From Rivularia sp. MS3 (GTDB lineage Bacteria > Cyanobacteriota > Cyanobacteriia > Cyanobacteriales > Nostocaceae): a stretch of 64,000 nt of DNA. Of the stretch, positions 46,532 through 55,562 are shown piece by piece. Below the pieces are notes generated by a model that made no database searches, was not told where the DNA came from, and saw only the letters and a program-made list of their open reading frames with translations. The stretch covers positions 62,001-126,000 of the forward strand of contig JAHCMI010000004.1 of NCBI GenBank assembly GCA_019192545.1, read 5' to 3'. A program made the position numbers and the translations under genes. Within the stretch, counting starts at the first letter, position 1. The number at the start of each line of letters is the position of its first letter.

Positions 46532-47329
46532 TTAAAACATACCCGGTGAAATATTTTTATCAAAGGTAACTATCATGTTGGAAACCCTTACGTCTAAAGG
46601 TTTAAAATTTGGATTAGTAGAGGAGAATATGCTATCTCCGGAAACAGCAGCAAACTGCTTTTGATTTTTTGTAAATGCATTTTCACCTGGGTTGAGTCTA
46701 AGAGCAAGTTTGTCTTTGTACTTAGATAAGTTAGTACCTTCTAAATAAACAAAACCGCCGTTATCCCAAGCAAATCCGTTTAATTTAAACTCACCTAGTA
46801 TTTCACGTAATCCGCTCATAGAAGTTCCTGGCCCAAGACTACCCTCAAGCGTTTTCCATTGCCGACCAAAACCCGCAACATGACTAATTTTATTACGACT
46901 TTCATCGGTCCAAAAAATTGTTAAAGCACCTGGTGTAGTGGGATTAACTTTGGTAACAGGGAATGAAACTGTACCTTCACCTCGTAAAACTACATCATCT
47001 TTGAGATTAGTTTCGCCATGAATTTTGACTAAATCTGCGCGGGTAGTGTCAGCAGTAATCAAACCGATGCGCTTTCCTGGAATTACGAAAGTATCGTTTA
47101 CTGGTTTCAAGTAATCAACTCCACTCGTCGCAGGTTGGTTTTGAGATGAATTAACTTGTGAATTACTGGTTTGGGGCTTCTGTGCAACAGGATTTGAAGA
47201 TTGAGTTGCAGCTTGCGAAGTTTCTTGTGGTATAGAATTAACTGTTGTGGAATTTACGGAATCTTTATCCGAGCAACCTACTATTAAAGCTAAAGCTATT
47301 ACAGCAAGACTCTTGTTGATTGAAAGCAT
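46532..47329 (-). CDS. Secreted lipoprotein, paralogue of the 47659 gene
   Basis: 265 residues. Lipoprotein signal MLSINKSLAVIALALIVGC with lipobox Cys19, a low-complexity Ser/Gln/Asn linker (20-75), then a domain with VIPGKRIGLITADTTRADLVKIHGE...LKDDVVL, GTSMSGLREILGEFKLNGFAWDNGG and SSTNPNFKPLDVRVSNMIVTFD. It shares this domain, in the same order, with the neighbouring minus-strand gene, so the two are a tandem duplication separated by a 330-base repeat-filled spacer. No named family recognised. Likely outer-membrane or periplasmic anchoring. Confidence 0.8.
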   Translation of the reverse strand: MLSINKSLAVIALALIVGCSDKDSVNSTTVNSIPQETSQAATQSSNPVAQKPQTSNSQVNSSQNQPATSGVDYLKPVNDTFVIPGKRIGLITADTTRADLVKIHGETNLKDDVVLRGEGTVSFPVTKVNPTTPGALTIFWTDESRNKISHVAGFGRQWKTLEGSLGPGTSMSGLREILGEFKLNGFAWDNGGFVYLEGTNLSKYKDKLALRLNPGENAFTKNQKQFAAVSGDSIFSSTNPNFKPLDVRVSNMIVTFDKNISPGMF

Positions 47330-47433
47330 TTGTATAATTTAAATGGTAGTAACTGTAACGATAAAAATATCTGTTCTATTTTACACTTCCAAAACAATTC
47401 GGCTAATTCCTTAAAACGACGAAGTTTTTCTCA

Positions 47434-47647
47434 GAACTTACGCAAGTGTCACACAACTCTGGTGGTGCGTGACACTAAAACCCTCATTATGACGTTAAAA
47501 GTTAAATTAAGTGTCACAGGGTTCCCATTAAAAATTTTTAATGGGTTCCCGTCACAGCAACGGCACGGCAATAAAGGGGGATATTATCTACACCGCCTGA
47601 CGGGCTCCCCTACAGCATAAATAAATGTGCCAGTTACGTAAGTCCTA
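47434..47647. mobile_element. Composite foldback element between paralogous lipoprotein genes
   Basis: Outer ends ACTTACGCAAGTGTCAC and GTGCCAGTTACGTAAGT are inverted and resemble the tips of the MITE at 60326-60421. Inside are GGTGGTGCGTGACACT / AGTGTCAC, a perfect 22-bp palindrome at 47524-47545 (CCCATTAAAAA / TTTTTAATGGG), and the segment CGTCACAGCAACGGCA...CTCCCCTACA (47551-47614), which matches the variant arm of REP-like elements 2 and 5. It is apparently a patchwork of two element families. Confidence 0.7.
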
Positions 47648-47658
47648 TTTCTGTATGA

Positions 47659-48324
47659 CTATTCGTCAAAATGTACTGTCATCTGAGAAACTTTCATATT
47701 TAAAGGTTCCCAATTAGGATTAGTAGAAGATAATTCTCTGTCCCCTAAAACGGCTTCGTGTTGCTGGGGATGCTTACTAATAGCTTCTTGTTCGGGAGCA
47801 AGTTGTATAGAGATTTGTCCTTGATATTCAGATAATTTAGTAGTTTCCAAGTTAATAAAACCACCGTAATCCCAACCCAATCCAGTTAGCTTAAAATTAC
47901 CTAATTTTTGGCGCAATTCTTTAAAAGAAGTTCCGACACCAATACCTTCGGGAGTCTTCCAAGCGGAACCAAAATCTCTAACATATAATAAATTTTCCCG
48001 AGCTTCTTCTTCCCAAGCAACTGTAAAGTTTTTGTTATTACCTAAATTGACTTTAGTAACTGGAACTGAGATTGTTCCTTCATCTTCCAAAACTACGTCA
48101 TCTTTAAGCTTTGACTCACCAAACATTTTGACTAAATCGGCGCGAGTCGTTTTACTATTTACTCCACCAACACTTTTGCCAGGAATAATTACAGTATTAT
48201 TTAAGATGTCCGATTTTGATTGAAATAAATTGAAAGCTGAAAAATTTGGTGGTGAAGTATTAGGAGAACAACCAACAATTAAACTCAAGATTACAAAAGC
48301 AATAGTCTGATTAATCGGAAACAT
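47659..48324 (-). CDS. Secreted lipoprotein, paralogue of the 46532 gene
   Basis: 221 residues. Lipoprotein signal MFPINQTIAFVILSLIVGC (Cys19). The domain shares many blocks with the 265-residue neighbour (TTRADLVKMFGES, LKDDVVLEDEGTISVPVTKVN, WDYGGFINLETTKLSEYQ, LSSTNPNWEPLNMKVSQM), with a shorter linker. Function unknown; a tandem duplicate. Confidence 0.8.
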   Translation of the reverse strand: MFPINQTIAFVILSLIVGCSPNTSPPNFSAFNLFQSKSDILNNTVIIPGKSVGGVNSKTTRADLVKMFGESKLKDDVVLEDEGTISVPVTKVNLGNNKNFTVAWEEEARENLLYVRDFGSAWKTPEGIGVGTSFKELRQKLGNFKLTGLGWDYGGFINLETTKLSEYQGQISIQLAPEQEAISKHPQQHEAVLGDRELSSTNPNWEPLNMKVSQMTVHFDE

Positions 48325-48616
48325 TTTATCAACCTCAAATACAACTAAATAATGATGTAAAATGCTTTTGCAATCATTTTTGAAATAAAATGTTTTCTAT
48401 AAATCAAAAACTAAATTTTGCAGCCTTTTTTAGATCGACGCACTATTACTAATAATAAATAAGTAGTTAACAATTACTTTTACATAAAATATAATAATTC
48501 TCTGTTGAGTATATAGCAATTATCAACAGAGACAAGTATAAGGAAAATACATTTTCAATTAAGATTAAATTAATTTGACCTAATCGAATTGAATCTAAAT
48601 GTAATCTGTTTGCCAA

Positions 48617-49756
48617 TCATTTTTTCTGAGGTATCGAACCTTCTACCCCTTCAACATACCAATTCATTGCCAATTGCTCTTTGTCGCTCAATACCTTACC
48701 CTGCGGTACTCTTATCGTTCCCGATTGGTCTTTCACTGGACCATCAAAAGGGTGTGCGGTACCGTTGATAAACTCCTGACGTTTTACTTTTACTAACTGC
48801 TGTACGTCTTGGGGAATAACGGGATTTAAAGAGGAAATATCTACCATTCCAGCTTTTAAACCATCCCATACCGAATGAGATTTCCAACTACCATTAATTA
48901 CATCTTTAGTTCTTTGAGTATAATACTTTCCCCAATTGTTAATAGCTGAAGTTAAATGTGCTTTAGGGCTAAACTTGCTCATATCGGTATTGTAGCCAAA
49001 AGCATAAATTCCTTTTTCTCCTGCTATTTGAATTGGGGCTGCCGAGTCTGTATGTTGAGTTAAAATATCCGCACCCAAATTTATTAAGGCTTGTGCTGCT
49101 TCTCTTTCTTTTGCTGGTTCGTACCAGCTTTGTACCCACACTACTTTAACTTTTGCTTGGGAATTAGTTGATTTTAATCCTTGGGCAAATGCACCTATCG
49201 AGCGAATAACTTCTGGTATTGGATAAGCACCAATAAAACCGATGATATTTGATTTTGTCATCCTACCTGCAATCATACCAGTCAAATATCTAGGCTCTTC
49301 AAAACGAGCTAAATAAGTACTAACATTCTCAGAACGTTTGTATCCACTACAGTGTTCAAAAAATACATTAGGAAAATCTTTGGCAACCTTTAATGTCGGA
49401 TTCATATAGCCAAAGGAAGTTGTAAAAATCAACTGATTTCCATCTGATGCTAGCTGACGAATTACCCTTTGAGCATCAGCACCTTCATTCACGTTTTCGA
49501 CAAAGGTAGACCTAACTTTACCCACGAGGCTGGCTTCCATTTTTCTACGACCTAAATCATGGGCATAAGTCCAGCCAAAATCTGCAACTGGCCCAATATA
49601 TACAAATCCAACTTTCAGCGGTTTATTCGTCGCTACAGATGATACATTTGGTATTTCCTGACGAAATCCAGAATTACTATTATTAGAGGTACAGCTAGCA
49701 AAACTAAAGCCAGTTCCTACCTTAGCAGCATGTTTAAGAAACTCACGACGTTGCAT
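48617..49756 (-). CDS. BMP-family (basic membrane protein / nucleoside-type) ABC substrate-binding protein
   Basis: 379 residues. The start MQRREFLKHAAKVGTGFSF resembles a Tat signal (RREFLK) and is followed by ASC, a possible lipobox, so the protein is probably an exported lipoprotein. The mature part matches the BMP/Med family: KPLKVGFVYIGPVADFGWTYAHDLGR, LIFTTSFGYMNPTLKVAKDFPNVFFEHCSGYK, IGFIGAYPIPEVIRSIGAFAQGL. These proteins bind nucleosides or similar ligands for an ABC importer. No permease or ATPase gene is adjacent. The sequence 48325-48616 upstream of the lipoprotein is AT-rich and empty. Confidence 0.9.
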   Translation of the reverse strand: MQRREFLKHAAKVGTGFSFASCTSNNSNSGFRQEIPNVSSVATNKPLKVGFVYIGPVADFGWTYAHDLGRRKMEASLVGKVRSTFVENVNEGADAQRVIRQLASDGNQLIFTTSFGYMNPTLKVAKDFPNVFFEHCSGYKRSENVSTYLARFEEPRYLTGMIAGRMTKSNIIGFIGAYPIPEVIRSIGAFAQGLKSTNSQAKVKVVWVQSWYEPAKEREAAQALINLGADILTQHTDSAAPIQIAGEKGIYAFGYNTDMSKFSPKAHLTSAINNWGKYYTQRTKDVINGSWKSHSVWDGLKAGMVDISSLNPVIPQDVQQLVKVKRQEFINGTAHPFDGPVKDQSGTIRVPQGKVLSDKEQLAMNWYVEGVEGSIPQKK

Positions 49757-50130
49757 ATTTTATATTCTTTGGGCACCCATAAAAAAAACTGACTCGCAGC
49801 AAAGATAAGTTTTAAAAGGGAACTCAATACATGTGATTTCAAATAAAAATAAATGATTGATAGCAGCAGCAATAAAGCTATTAGATGCTAACAATTTTTA
49901 TTATACAAAATAAAATTTACATGTTGAGAAGCTACTGACATAAATTAGAAAAAAGTGTAATTGAAAACTCCGTGGATTTATCCTCCAAAAGTGTCAATGC
50001 ATTAACATGTGCCAGATTTAGCTTGGTTACCCAGGCAGAATACAAGTATTATTTATTCTTTTTTGAAGAATTATGATTATTTAGGGCAACGTCATTAATG
50101 GATAGTGCCCGTCTCAAATGTGGATATCAA
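49757..50130. other. Intergenic region without recognised gene
   Basis: AT-rich; holds the promoter of the BMP gene (minus). Nothing else recognised. Confidence 0.5.
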
Positions 50131-50916
50131 CTATGCTCCCCTTGCCTTCCAAAAAATATACACCGCCAAAATAGCAAGTCCAGTACGAAATGTAATACTA
50201 ACAATTTGATCGGGTAGTTTAGGTAAAAAACGGGTACTAAGCTGCGCTCCTAAAAGCCCTCCAAATCCTAGAATTAAACCTTCAGCAAATAAGATATTAC
50301 CTTCAATAGCATGTCTAGATGCAGAAGATATAGAGCTAATAACAATAACTCCCAAACTAGTTTGAATTGCTTTTTTTATCGGTTCTGCTAATAAAAGCAT
50401 TTGTAGAGGTACCATAATTACACCACCACCTACACCGAATATACCAGCAAGCATTCCAGCAAGCCCACCGGTAATAATTCGAGAAACAATAGAACCAATT
50501 TTTGATTCTTGAATTTGTCTATCCTGTGCGTTTTGTGCTTCTTCTTGCTTTTTCGATAAGTTTTTGCGTAACTCGACTAAATAAATAGTAAATAAAAGTA
50601 AAATGCCAAAAGCAATTAATTGATTGCGGGGGGGAATAAACTTTGCTATACCAGCACTCAAATAAGCGGTAACTGCCGCAGGTAATGCTAGAAAAATTAC
50701 CTTCTGGAAATTTATATATCCCATGCGCCAATTCTGGATGGTTCCAGAAGTTGCCGTAATCACAATTGCAAGACTACTAGTAGCAACCGCCTGCAATGGT
50801 GTCTTATTAAATGTTAGTAGTATAGGTACTAAAACCGTACCACCACCAATTCCCAACAATCCAGCAAGAATACCTGCAATTAATCCACTAATCAGCAGAA
50901 GCAACCAAATTTCCAT
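50131..50916 (-). CDS. Sulfite exporter TauE/SafE-family permease
   Basis: 261 residues, about eight membrane segments. Two internal repeats of the family are visible: LLISGLIAGILAGLLGIGGGTVLVPILL at the start and IITGGLAGMLAGIFGVGGGVIMVPLQMLLL in the middle (each with the GGG(T/V)xxVP motif). Members move sulfite, sulfoacetate or other organic anions; the substrate here cannot be inferred. The 5' end abuts CAGTGAG/CAGTGAA STRRs (50919-50967) which start directly before the ATG. Confidence 0.88.
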   Translation of the reverse strand: MEIWLLLLISGLIAGILAGLLGIGGGTVLVPILLTFNKTPLQAVATSSLAIVITATSGTIQNWRMGYINFQKVIFLALPAAVTAYLSAGIAKFIPPRNQLIAFGILLLFTIYLVELRKNLSKKQEEAQNAQDRQIQESKIGSIVSRIITGGLAGMLAGIFGVGGGVIMVPLQMLLLAEPIKKAIQTSLGVIVISSISSASRHAIEGNILFAEGLILGFGGLLGAQLSTRFLPKLPDQIVSITFRTGLAILAVYIFWKARGA

Positions 50917-50918
50917 GA

Positions 50919-51150
50919 GCAGTGAACAGTGAGCAGTGAACAGTGAACAGTGAGCAGTTAATAGTTAACAGTGAGAAAGATTTTATTAGTAAACCAATTT
51001 ATTTACCACTCCTAACTTTTAACTATTAACTTTTAGTTTATAGCTATAATGAACAATTAAAAATCTAAAATCTAAAATCTAAAATCTAAAATTTATTAAC
51101 TCCTAACTTCTAACTCCTAACTTCTAACTCCCAACTCCTAACTCCTATCC
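50919..51150. repeat. STRR cluster between the TauE-like and amidase genes
   Basis: Three STRR families in 230 bases: CAGTGAG/CAGTGAA (50919-50967), AAAATCT (51057-51092, about five copies) and AACTCCT/AACTTCT (51098-51147, about seven copies). The last codes the C-terminal end of the minus-strand amidase. Confidence 0.9.
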
Positions 51151-52102
51151 CTTCTGGCAAAAGAGCTTTAGAAAGCATTCCATGTACGCCTTTATGAGGT
51201 AAATTAACTACTTGAGTAATCCGAAAACTTACAGCTAAACTGCATAAAATATAAGCTTCTTCTGGGGATAACTTTGTGCAGCTTACCAGAAAATCAATCA
51301 TATTTTTTAAAGCTTTTTCTAAAGCTTCATCTAATGTGGGAGCAAAACCCATCGTGATGATATCAGTAGGAGTTTCGGCAATTGGTGTAGAGATTTGCAA
51401 ATCCTTGTGAAGCTTTAGTTTAATAGTACCGTTCATAGAAGTTTCAATTGCAGTCACATTTACTTCCCCATCTCCTTGGGCTGAATGCCCATCACCAATG
51501 GAAAATAATGCGCCGGGAACGAATACGGGTAAAAATATTTTGGAACCTGCTTGTAATTCGCGGTTGTCGATATTGCCACCATAGTTTCCTGGAGGAATAG
51601 AATTGCGAAGATTTTCAGGTGTGGCAACCCCGAGAATACCGAAAAATGGCTTGAGAGGAATTTTAATGCCGCTACCTATAGGAAATTCAGCAACGTTATT
51701 TTCTAAATCTAGGGGAATAAATCTTAATGCTGGTTGATTAAATTCTTGTGGTAGGGCACCCCAATTTTTACGAATAACATTAAAACCAACTGGCAGTCTG
51801 GGTTTAATCTGCTTTAAATTGACTTCCAAAACATCACCAGGTTGAGCGTTTTCGACGTAAATGGGGCCAGTCAATAAATGAGGTCCTGGTGCAATTTGAC
51901 GCTCTGAGGGAAGATTTTTGTATATGTCTAGTAATGCCGGTGTCACAAATTCTTGCGGTGCGCGATCGCAAACGTGAAAACCGGTGTAAGTTTCTACATC
52001 CACAGTATCGCCAGAATTTACGGTTAAAACAGGTTTTAGTAAATGCGAAAAACCGCCAAGATGCACCGTTTCCTTAGTGGCTTTAATAACGTGATGAGTC
52101 AT
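51110..52102 (-). CDS. Acetamidase/formamidase family protein
   Basis: 330 residues. FmdA/AmdA-family features: TVDVETYTGF near the N-terminus, VENAQPGDVLEVNLKQIKP, FFGILGVATPE, PPGNYGGNIDNRELQAGSKIFLPV, and GALFSIGDGHSAQGDGEVNVTAIE with the conserved GDGH metal-binding region. It hydrolyses short-chain amides to ammonia and acid, a nitrogen-acquisition role. The last dozen residues (VRSWELEVRS) are coded by an AACTCCT-type STRR and probably not structural. It stands near the TauE-like gene on the same strand, but a shared promoter is unlikely given the repeat-filled gap. Confidence 0.9.
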   Translation of the reverse strand: MTHHVIKATKETVHLGGFSHLLKPVLTVNSGDTVDVETYTGFHVCDRAPQEFVTPALLDIYKNLPSERQIAPGPHLLTGPIYVENAQPGDVLEVNLKQIKPRLPVGFNVIRKNWGALPQEFNQPALRFIPLDLENNVAEFPIGSGIKIPLKPFFGILGVATPENLRNSIPPGNYGGNIDNRELQAGSKIFLPVFVPGALFSIGDGHSAQGDGEVNVTAIETSMNGTIKLKLHKDLQISTPIAETPTDIITMGFAPTLDEALEKALKNMIDFLVSCTKLSPEEAYILCSLAVSFRITQVVNLPHKGVHGMLSKALLPEGIGVRSWELEVRS

Positions 52103-52420
52103 GAGATTTTGAATTTCAACTGGTAGTAGAGTTTTAGAAATGCATCTGTTAGAAAAAAACTAATTCGATATAGGTAAAAAAATAGCAAATAATAACTTGT
52201 TTTGAATTTAAAATACGAAATTATTTGAGTAACAACTATTCAATATTATTATTCAGATTAATGTATTTTTGTGACTTTGAGGGAATATAAAAATGCTACG
52301 CCATTGTAAGACGTAGCAAATAAGCTTAAAGAGTTAATATAACTTTTGCTGTGAGTGGAAACTTCGATCTAGGTTCTAGGCAGTCGCACTTTTTACCAAG
52401 AGGGATGTAACAGAGAATAT
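52103..52420. other. Intergenic region between the amidase and the exported-protein operon
   Basis: AT-rich, about 318 bases. It contains the terminator at 52294-52318 for the operon to its right (minus strand) and presumably the amidase promoter. No ORF. Confidence 0.55.
52294..52318 (-). terminator. Terminator of the three-gene exported-protein operon
   Basis: TGCTACG / CGTAGCA stem with an 11-base loop; on the minus strand it is followed by TTTTTAT, about 100 bases after the last stop codon. Confidence 0.75.
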
Positions 52421-53092
52421 CTATTTAGAAGTTTTATCGAGACATTCTTCATAACCACCAGCGCGGATAATGAAATCATCAAAGTCATTATCATTTTGAT
52501 TAACTCTAGGAATTTGAGAGTTGGTATCATCCCAGCGAATCATCACACCACCGTTAGCTAAAGCAGAGAAACCACCTACAAACTTTGCTTGTTGGTTACC
52601 GGCAAAATTTTTCGCGTCTGTAGAATAAACAACACCTACATTTCTTCCTTTAAATTGAGACTTTAAATAGAAGCTGTATCTATTGCCAGCCTTGAAGGTA
52701 AATTGCGCTGTTCCAGGTAGCGGTACTGCATTTCCCAAGGTTCCCTGAAAGTCATTAACATCATCTGTTAAACCGTTAGAGGGTTTATTTAAAGCTTGCT
52801 CGAATTGAGCCATGCTTAAATCACTTGGTTTAACCTCTCCAATCAAGTCTATCTCTTCTCCAGTACTTTCATTTTTAACACCGAAAACAGATTGGTAAGC
52901 ACCATGAGAGCGAACGAATTTAAACTGTACGACAGTGTTTTTTGTGAATAAAACACCGCTATTATCGAAAAATTCCTGAGATTGGACTTGAATTGGTACG
53001 GGAGTTCTAGCTTCTGCTGGTGATGAGAAAACGCTGAAGATTCCTGCAATTGCAACTCCGAGAAACAGGCTAAGACGGGTTATTTTTAACAT
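52421..53092 (-). CDS. Exported protein with DUF4114-like C-terminus
   Basis: 223 residues. Signal peptide (SLFLGVAIAGIFSVFSSPAEA). The mature part is all-beta in appearance, with a C-terminal segment MIRWDDTNSQIPRVNQNDNDFDDFIIRAGG like the Asp/Asn-rich DUF4114 end (calcium-type ligands). Cyanobacterial secreted proteins with this ending are often surface or sheath proteins; function unknown. Third gene of a co-oriented set (gaps 44 and 47 bases), so expressed with the next two entries. Confidence 0.72.
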   Translation of the reverse strand: MLKITRLSLFLGVAIAGIFSVFSSPAEARTPVPIQVQSQEFFDNSGVLFTKNTVVQFKFVRSHGAYQSVFGVKNESTGEEIDLIGEVKPSDLSMAQFEQALNKPSNGLTDDVNDFQGTLGNAVPLPGTAQFTFKAGNRYSFYLKSQFKGRNVGVVYSTDAKNFAGNQQAKFVGGFSALANGGVMIRWDDTNSQIPRVNQNDNDFDDFIIRAGGYEECLDKTSK

Positions 53093-53139
53093 GATTAATC
53101 CTCACAACACTGAATTTAGTTCGTCTCGGAAGCACAAAT

Positions 53140-53640
53140 CTACCAAGTACGATTGGCTATGCTAGCTTTCGTTGCTTCTACTTGTTGGTTCACTTCATCT
53201 AAAAGAGTTCTAGATTCACCCAGTAAAGTGTTTAGTTTTTCGCACTTTTGTGGGTTATAAGAAGTCTGATTTGGTTTAGATTGAGTTGAACGTTGACCAA
53301 GTAAAAAACCCCTCAACTCACATGTATTGTTGCTACAACCGCAAGAATTACAAGCAACATAAGCATCTGTAAGTTGGTCAGCTAATTGTTGCCCACTTTC
53401 AATAAGTTGAGGATTCAGCCCACCAGTGTTGATAAAGATAGGTGCCCCATCAAATACATTGGTTCCACTAATATTAGATAGATTACTACCGCTAATATTG
53501 GATAAATTACTACCGCTAATATTAGATAGATTACTACCAGAGGTATTAGAACCATTGGATTGAGCTTTAGCAGAACCAGCTAATCCACCAAAAACTAATG
53601 ATGTACCTAAAATTAGACCTATTAATTTGCTTGTACGCAT
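53140..53640 (-). CDS. Exported protein with octapeptide repeats SGSNLSNI and Cys motif
   Basis: 166 residues from the preferred ATG (MRTSKLIGLILGTSL); the open frame extends 4 codons to a TTG at 53652. Signal peptide with cleavage near SAKA. Three exact octapeptide repeats SGSNLSNI follow (DNA period 24 bp). A Cys cluster CNSCGCSNNTC suggests disulfides or metal binding, and the C-terminus is helical. No family recognised. Middle gene of the exported-protein operon. Confidence 0.68.
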   Translation of the reverse strand: MRTSKLIGLILGTSLVFGGLAGSAKAQSNGSNTSGSNLSNISGSNLSNISGSNLSNISGTNVFDGAPIFINTGGLNPQLIESGQQLADQLTDAYVACNSCGCSNNTCELRGFLLGQRSTQSKPNQTSYNPQKCEKLNTLLGESRTLLDEVNQQVEATKASIANRTW

Positions 53641-53696
53641 AATTTTCACCAATTAAATATCCTCTTTAAGTGCTAATAATTAGACATATGATTTGC

Positions 53697-54890
53697 CTAA
53701 AAATCGAATCCAAATCCAGCCCCAATAACGAATCTGGCTCCGTCACTTGCTCCACGACCAGGACCTGTTATATCGCGCACTGCGGGAGTAATTACTAGAG
53801 GGATATTTTTGAAAGGTGCAATCGAAGCTCCTATGGCTAAGTCTTGTCCCGTCCATTCTGTAATAAAGCTAGCTTGAGGATGAACGCGAACGGCAACATT
53901 ACCAAAAGCATTGAAGTTGTCTTTATCGTTGTTTATCGAATTTTCAGTGCGGAACTGTCCGTTACCAATACCAGCGGTCACAGCAACGCGGCTGAAAGGT
54001 TTATTGATATCCTTTTTGGTACGAATAACTTTAGTTACAACTCCGTATAGAGAATTTTCAAAGTCATTAGCTCCAGGAATTCCTGAGTAGTTGCCTATAT
54101 TTAGAAAACCGTTCATACCAACAGCAACAGCCAAATCATCCTTAATTTGACGGTGGATTTTAACGTTGAAACCGCCAATTCCAAAATCACTGTTATATCT
54201 ATCGCTGACGCTGGCTAAAGTATAGGACAGTACGACACCTACAGATTTTTTCGCATCACCTAAGCCGACACCAAATACCATTTCACCATCTTCAGAGTTG
54301 CCAAATCTGGTACGTTCTTGATAATCAGCCGCAACAAAACCCGTATTTTTATCAGCACCGTATCCTACAGGAATATAAACGCTCATACTAGGAGATGAAT
54401 AGTATGAGTCAAGCTTAATTTTGTCTAAATCGCGTAGCTGTCTCTGTATTTTCTTAATTCTCTCGAAGGATGGTTTAGCAGGAGTGAATGCAATAACTGG
54501 CTGCTGAGCTAAAACAAAATTATCTTGCTGTGTTAAAGACTCGTCTATTTTTGCGACATCATCAGTTTCAGAAGCAAATTGATCCCAAAAAGCTACTGTA
54601 GCTTCGGTTTCAGAAGAGAACATTTGTTGTCTTACTGCTTCCGAGGGAGTAGCAGAGTTGATTGCAACCTTTTCCTTTGACTCATGAAATACAGAACTTT
54701 CATCCACTAAAGTCGCTGTATCAGACTTCAAAAGAGTTGCTTGCACAGAAAGTTCGGAAATATCTAACTGATTGCGATCGGATTTCTCTGTACCTTCGGT
54801 AGCGAATGTAGAATCAACTATGCCAGTCATAGCTAACAGAAAAGAGGTTGCTAGGACATTAGCTAATAATCCTAGAACTGAACTGTTCAT
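53697..54890 (-). CDS. Exported beta-barrel-type outer membrane protein
   Basis: 397 residues. Signal peptide (LANVLATSFLLAMTGIVDSTFA), an acidic Ser/Thr-rich region to about 150, a short coiled segment (FERIKKIQRQLRDLDKI), then alternating hydrophobic strands (GFVAADYQERTRF, MVFGVGLGDAKKSVGVVLSYTLA, LAVAVGMNGFLNIG) ending in FGFDF, the terminal aromatic pattern of barrel proteins. First gene of the three-gene set. No family named; an outer-membrane pore or export channel is an inference. Confidence 0.68.
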   Translation of the reverse strand: MNSSVLGLLANVLATSFLLAMTGIVDSTFATEGTEKSDRNQLDISELSVQATLLKSDTATLVDESSVFHESKEKVAINSATPSEAVRQQMFSSETEATVAFWDQFASETDDVAKIDESLTQQDNFVLAQQPVIAFTPAKPSFERIKKIQRQLRDLDKIKLDSYYSSPSMSVYIPVGYGADKNTGFVAADYQERTRFGNSEDGEMVFGVGLGDAKKSVGVVLSYTLASVSDRYNSDFGIGGFNVKIHRQIKDDLAVAVGMNGFLNIGNYSGIPGANDFENSLYGVVTKVIRTKKDINKPFSRVAVTAGIGNGQFRTENSINNDKDNFNAFGNVAVRVHPQASFITEWTGQDLAIGASIAPFKNIPLVITPAVRDITGPGRGASDGARFVIGAGFGFDF

Positions 54891-55562
54891 AAGCTTGAGC
54901 TTTTTGTATTTAAATTAAGTGAGTTTAGACTTATGTCTAGTAATTTTTAAAATATTCGCAGCTATAAAGATAGCTACAGTTAATACAATTAACCAGAAAT
55001 AATTGTTCAAACAATTGATTGAAGCAAAGCACAAAACTGTGGCAAGTCTTTATATATTAGGTTTTCTACGGAAGAAGATATATAAAAATATATTTAAAAA
55101 ATATCAATATGTAATTGTCAATCAAAAGTTAGCTTTGACATTACTTTTATAAAGCTATTAGTTAAAGAAAATTGAATGTATTTTGTGACACAAAAAAGCT
55201 TGAATAAAGTTAATAGTATAATTAAAAATGATATGTTAATTTTAATACTTGTCTCAATGTATAAATAGACTATAATCTTTTTGATTATATAGGGTGTATT
55301 AATTAAAAATACTGCTTTGAATATCCCAACAAAGTAAATTTATGATATCTCGGTGCATCTATTCCCAATTTATTCAAGAGTTACGTATTTGGATTATTTT
55401 CAAAATATTCGTCTTTATCTATAAATTAATTTATTAATTTTATACAGATAGCTTTTTGTAATTGTCCATTTTACTTTAACTAACAATTATTTTGGCAAAT
55501 TAAATAATCCTGACAGGATTTCTTGCTTAAAAACTTTTTTTTAATATACAAAATTGATAAAT
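54891..55562. other. Divergent promoter region between exported-protein genes
   Basis: About 670 bases, very AT-rich, no ORF and no clear hairpin. It must drive the minus-strand operon and the plus-strand gene at 55563. Confidence 0.5.

Noticed and set aside
47330-47620. 96-codon open frame between the lipoprotein genes
   Set aside because: It lies wholly in a composite foldback element and the predicted protein has no family-like features.
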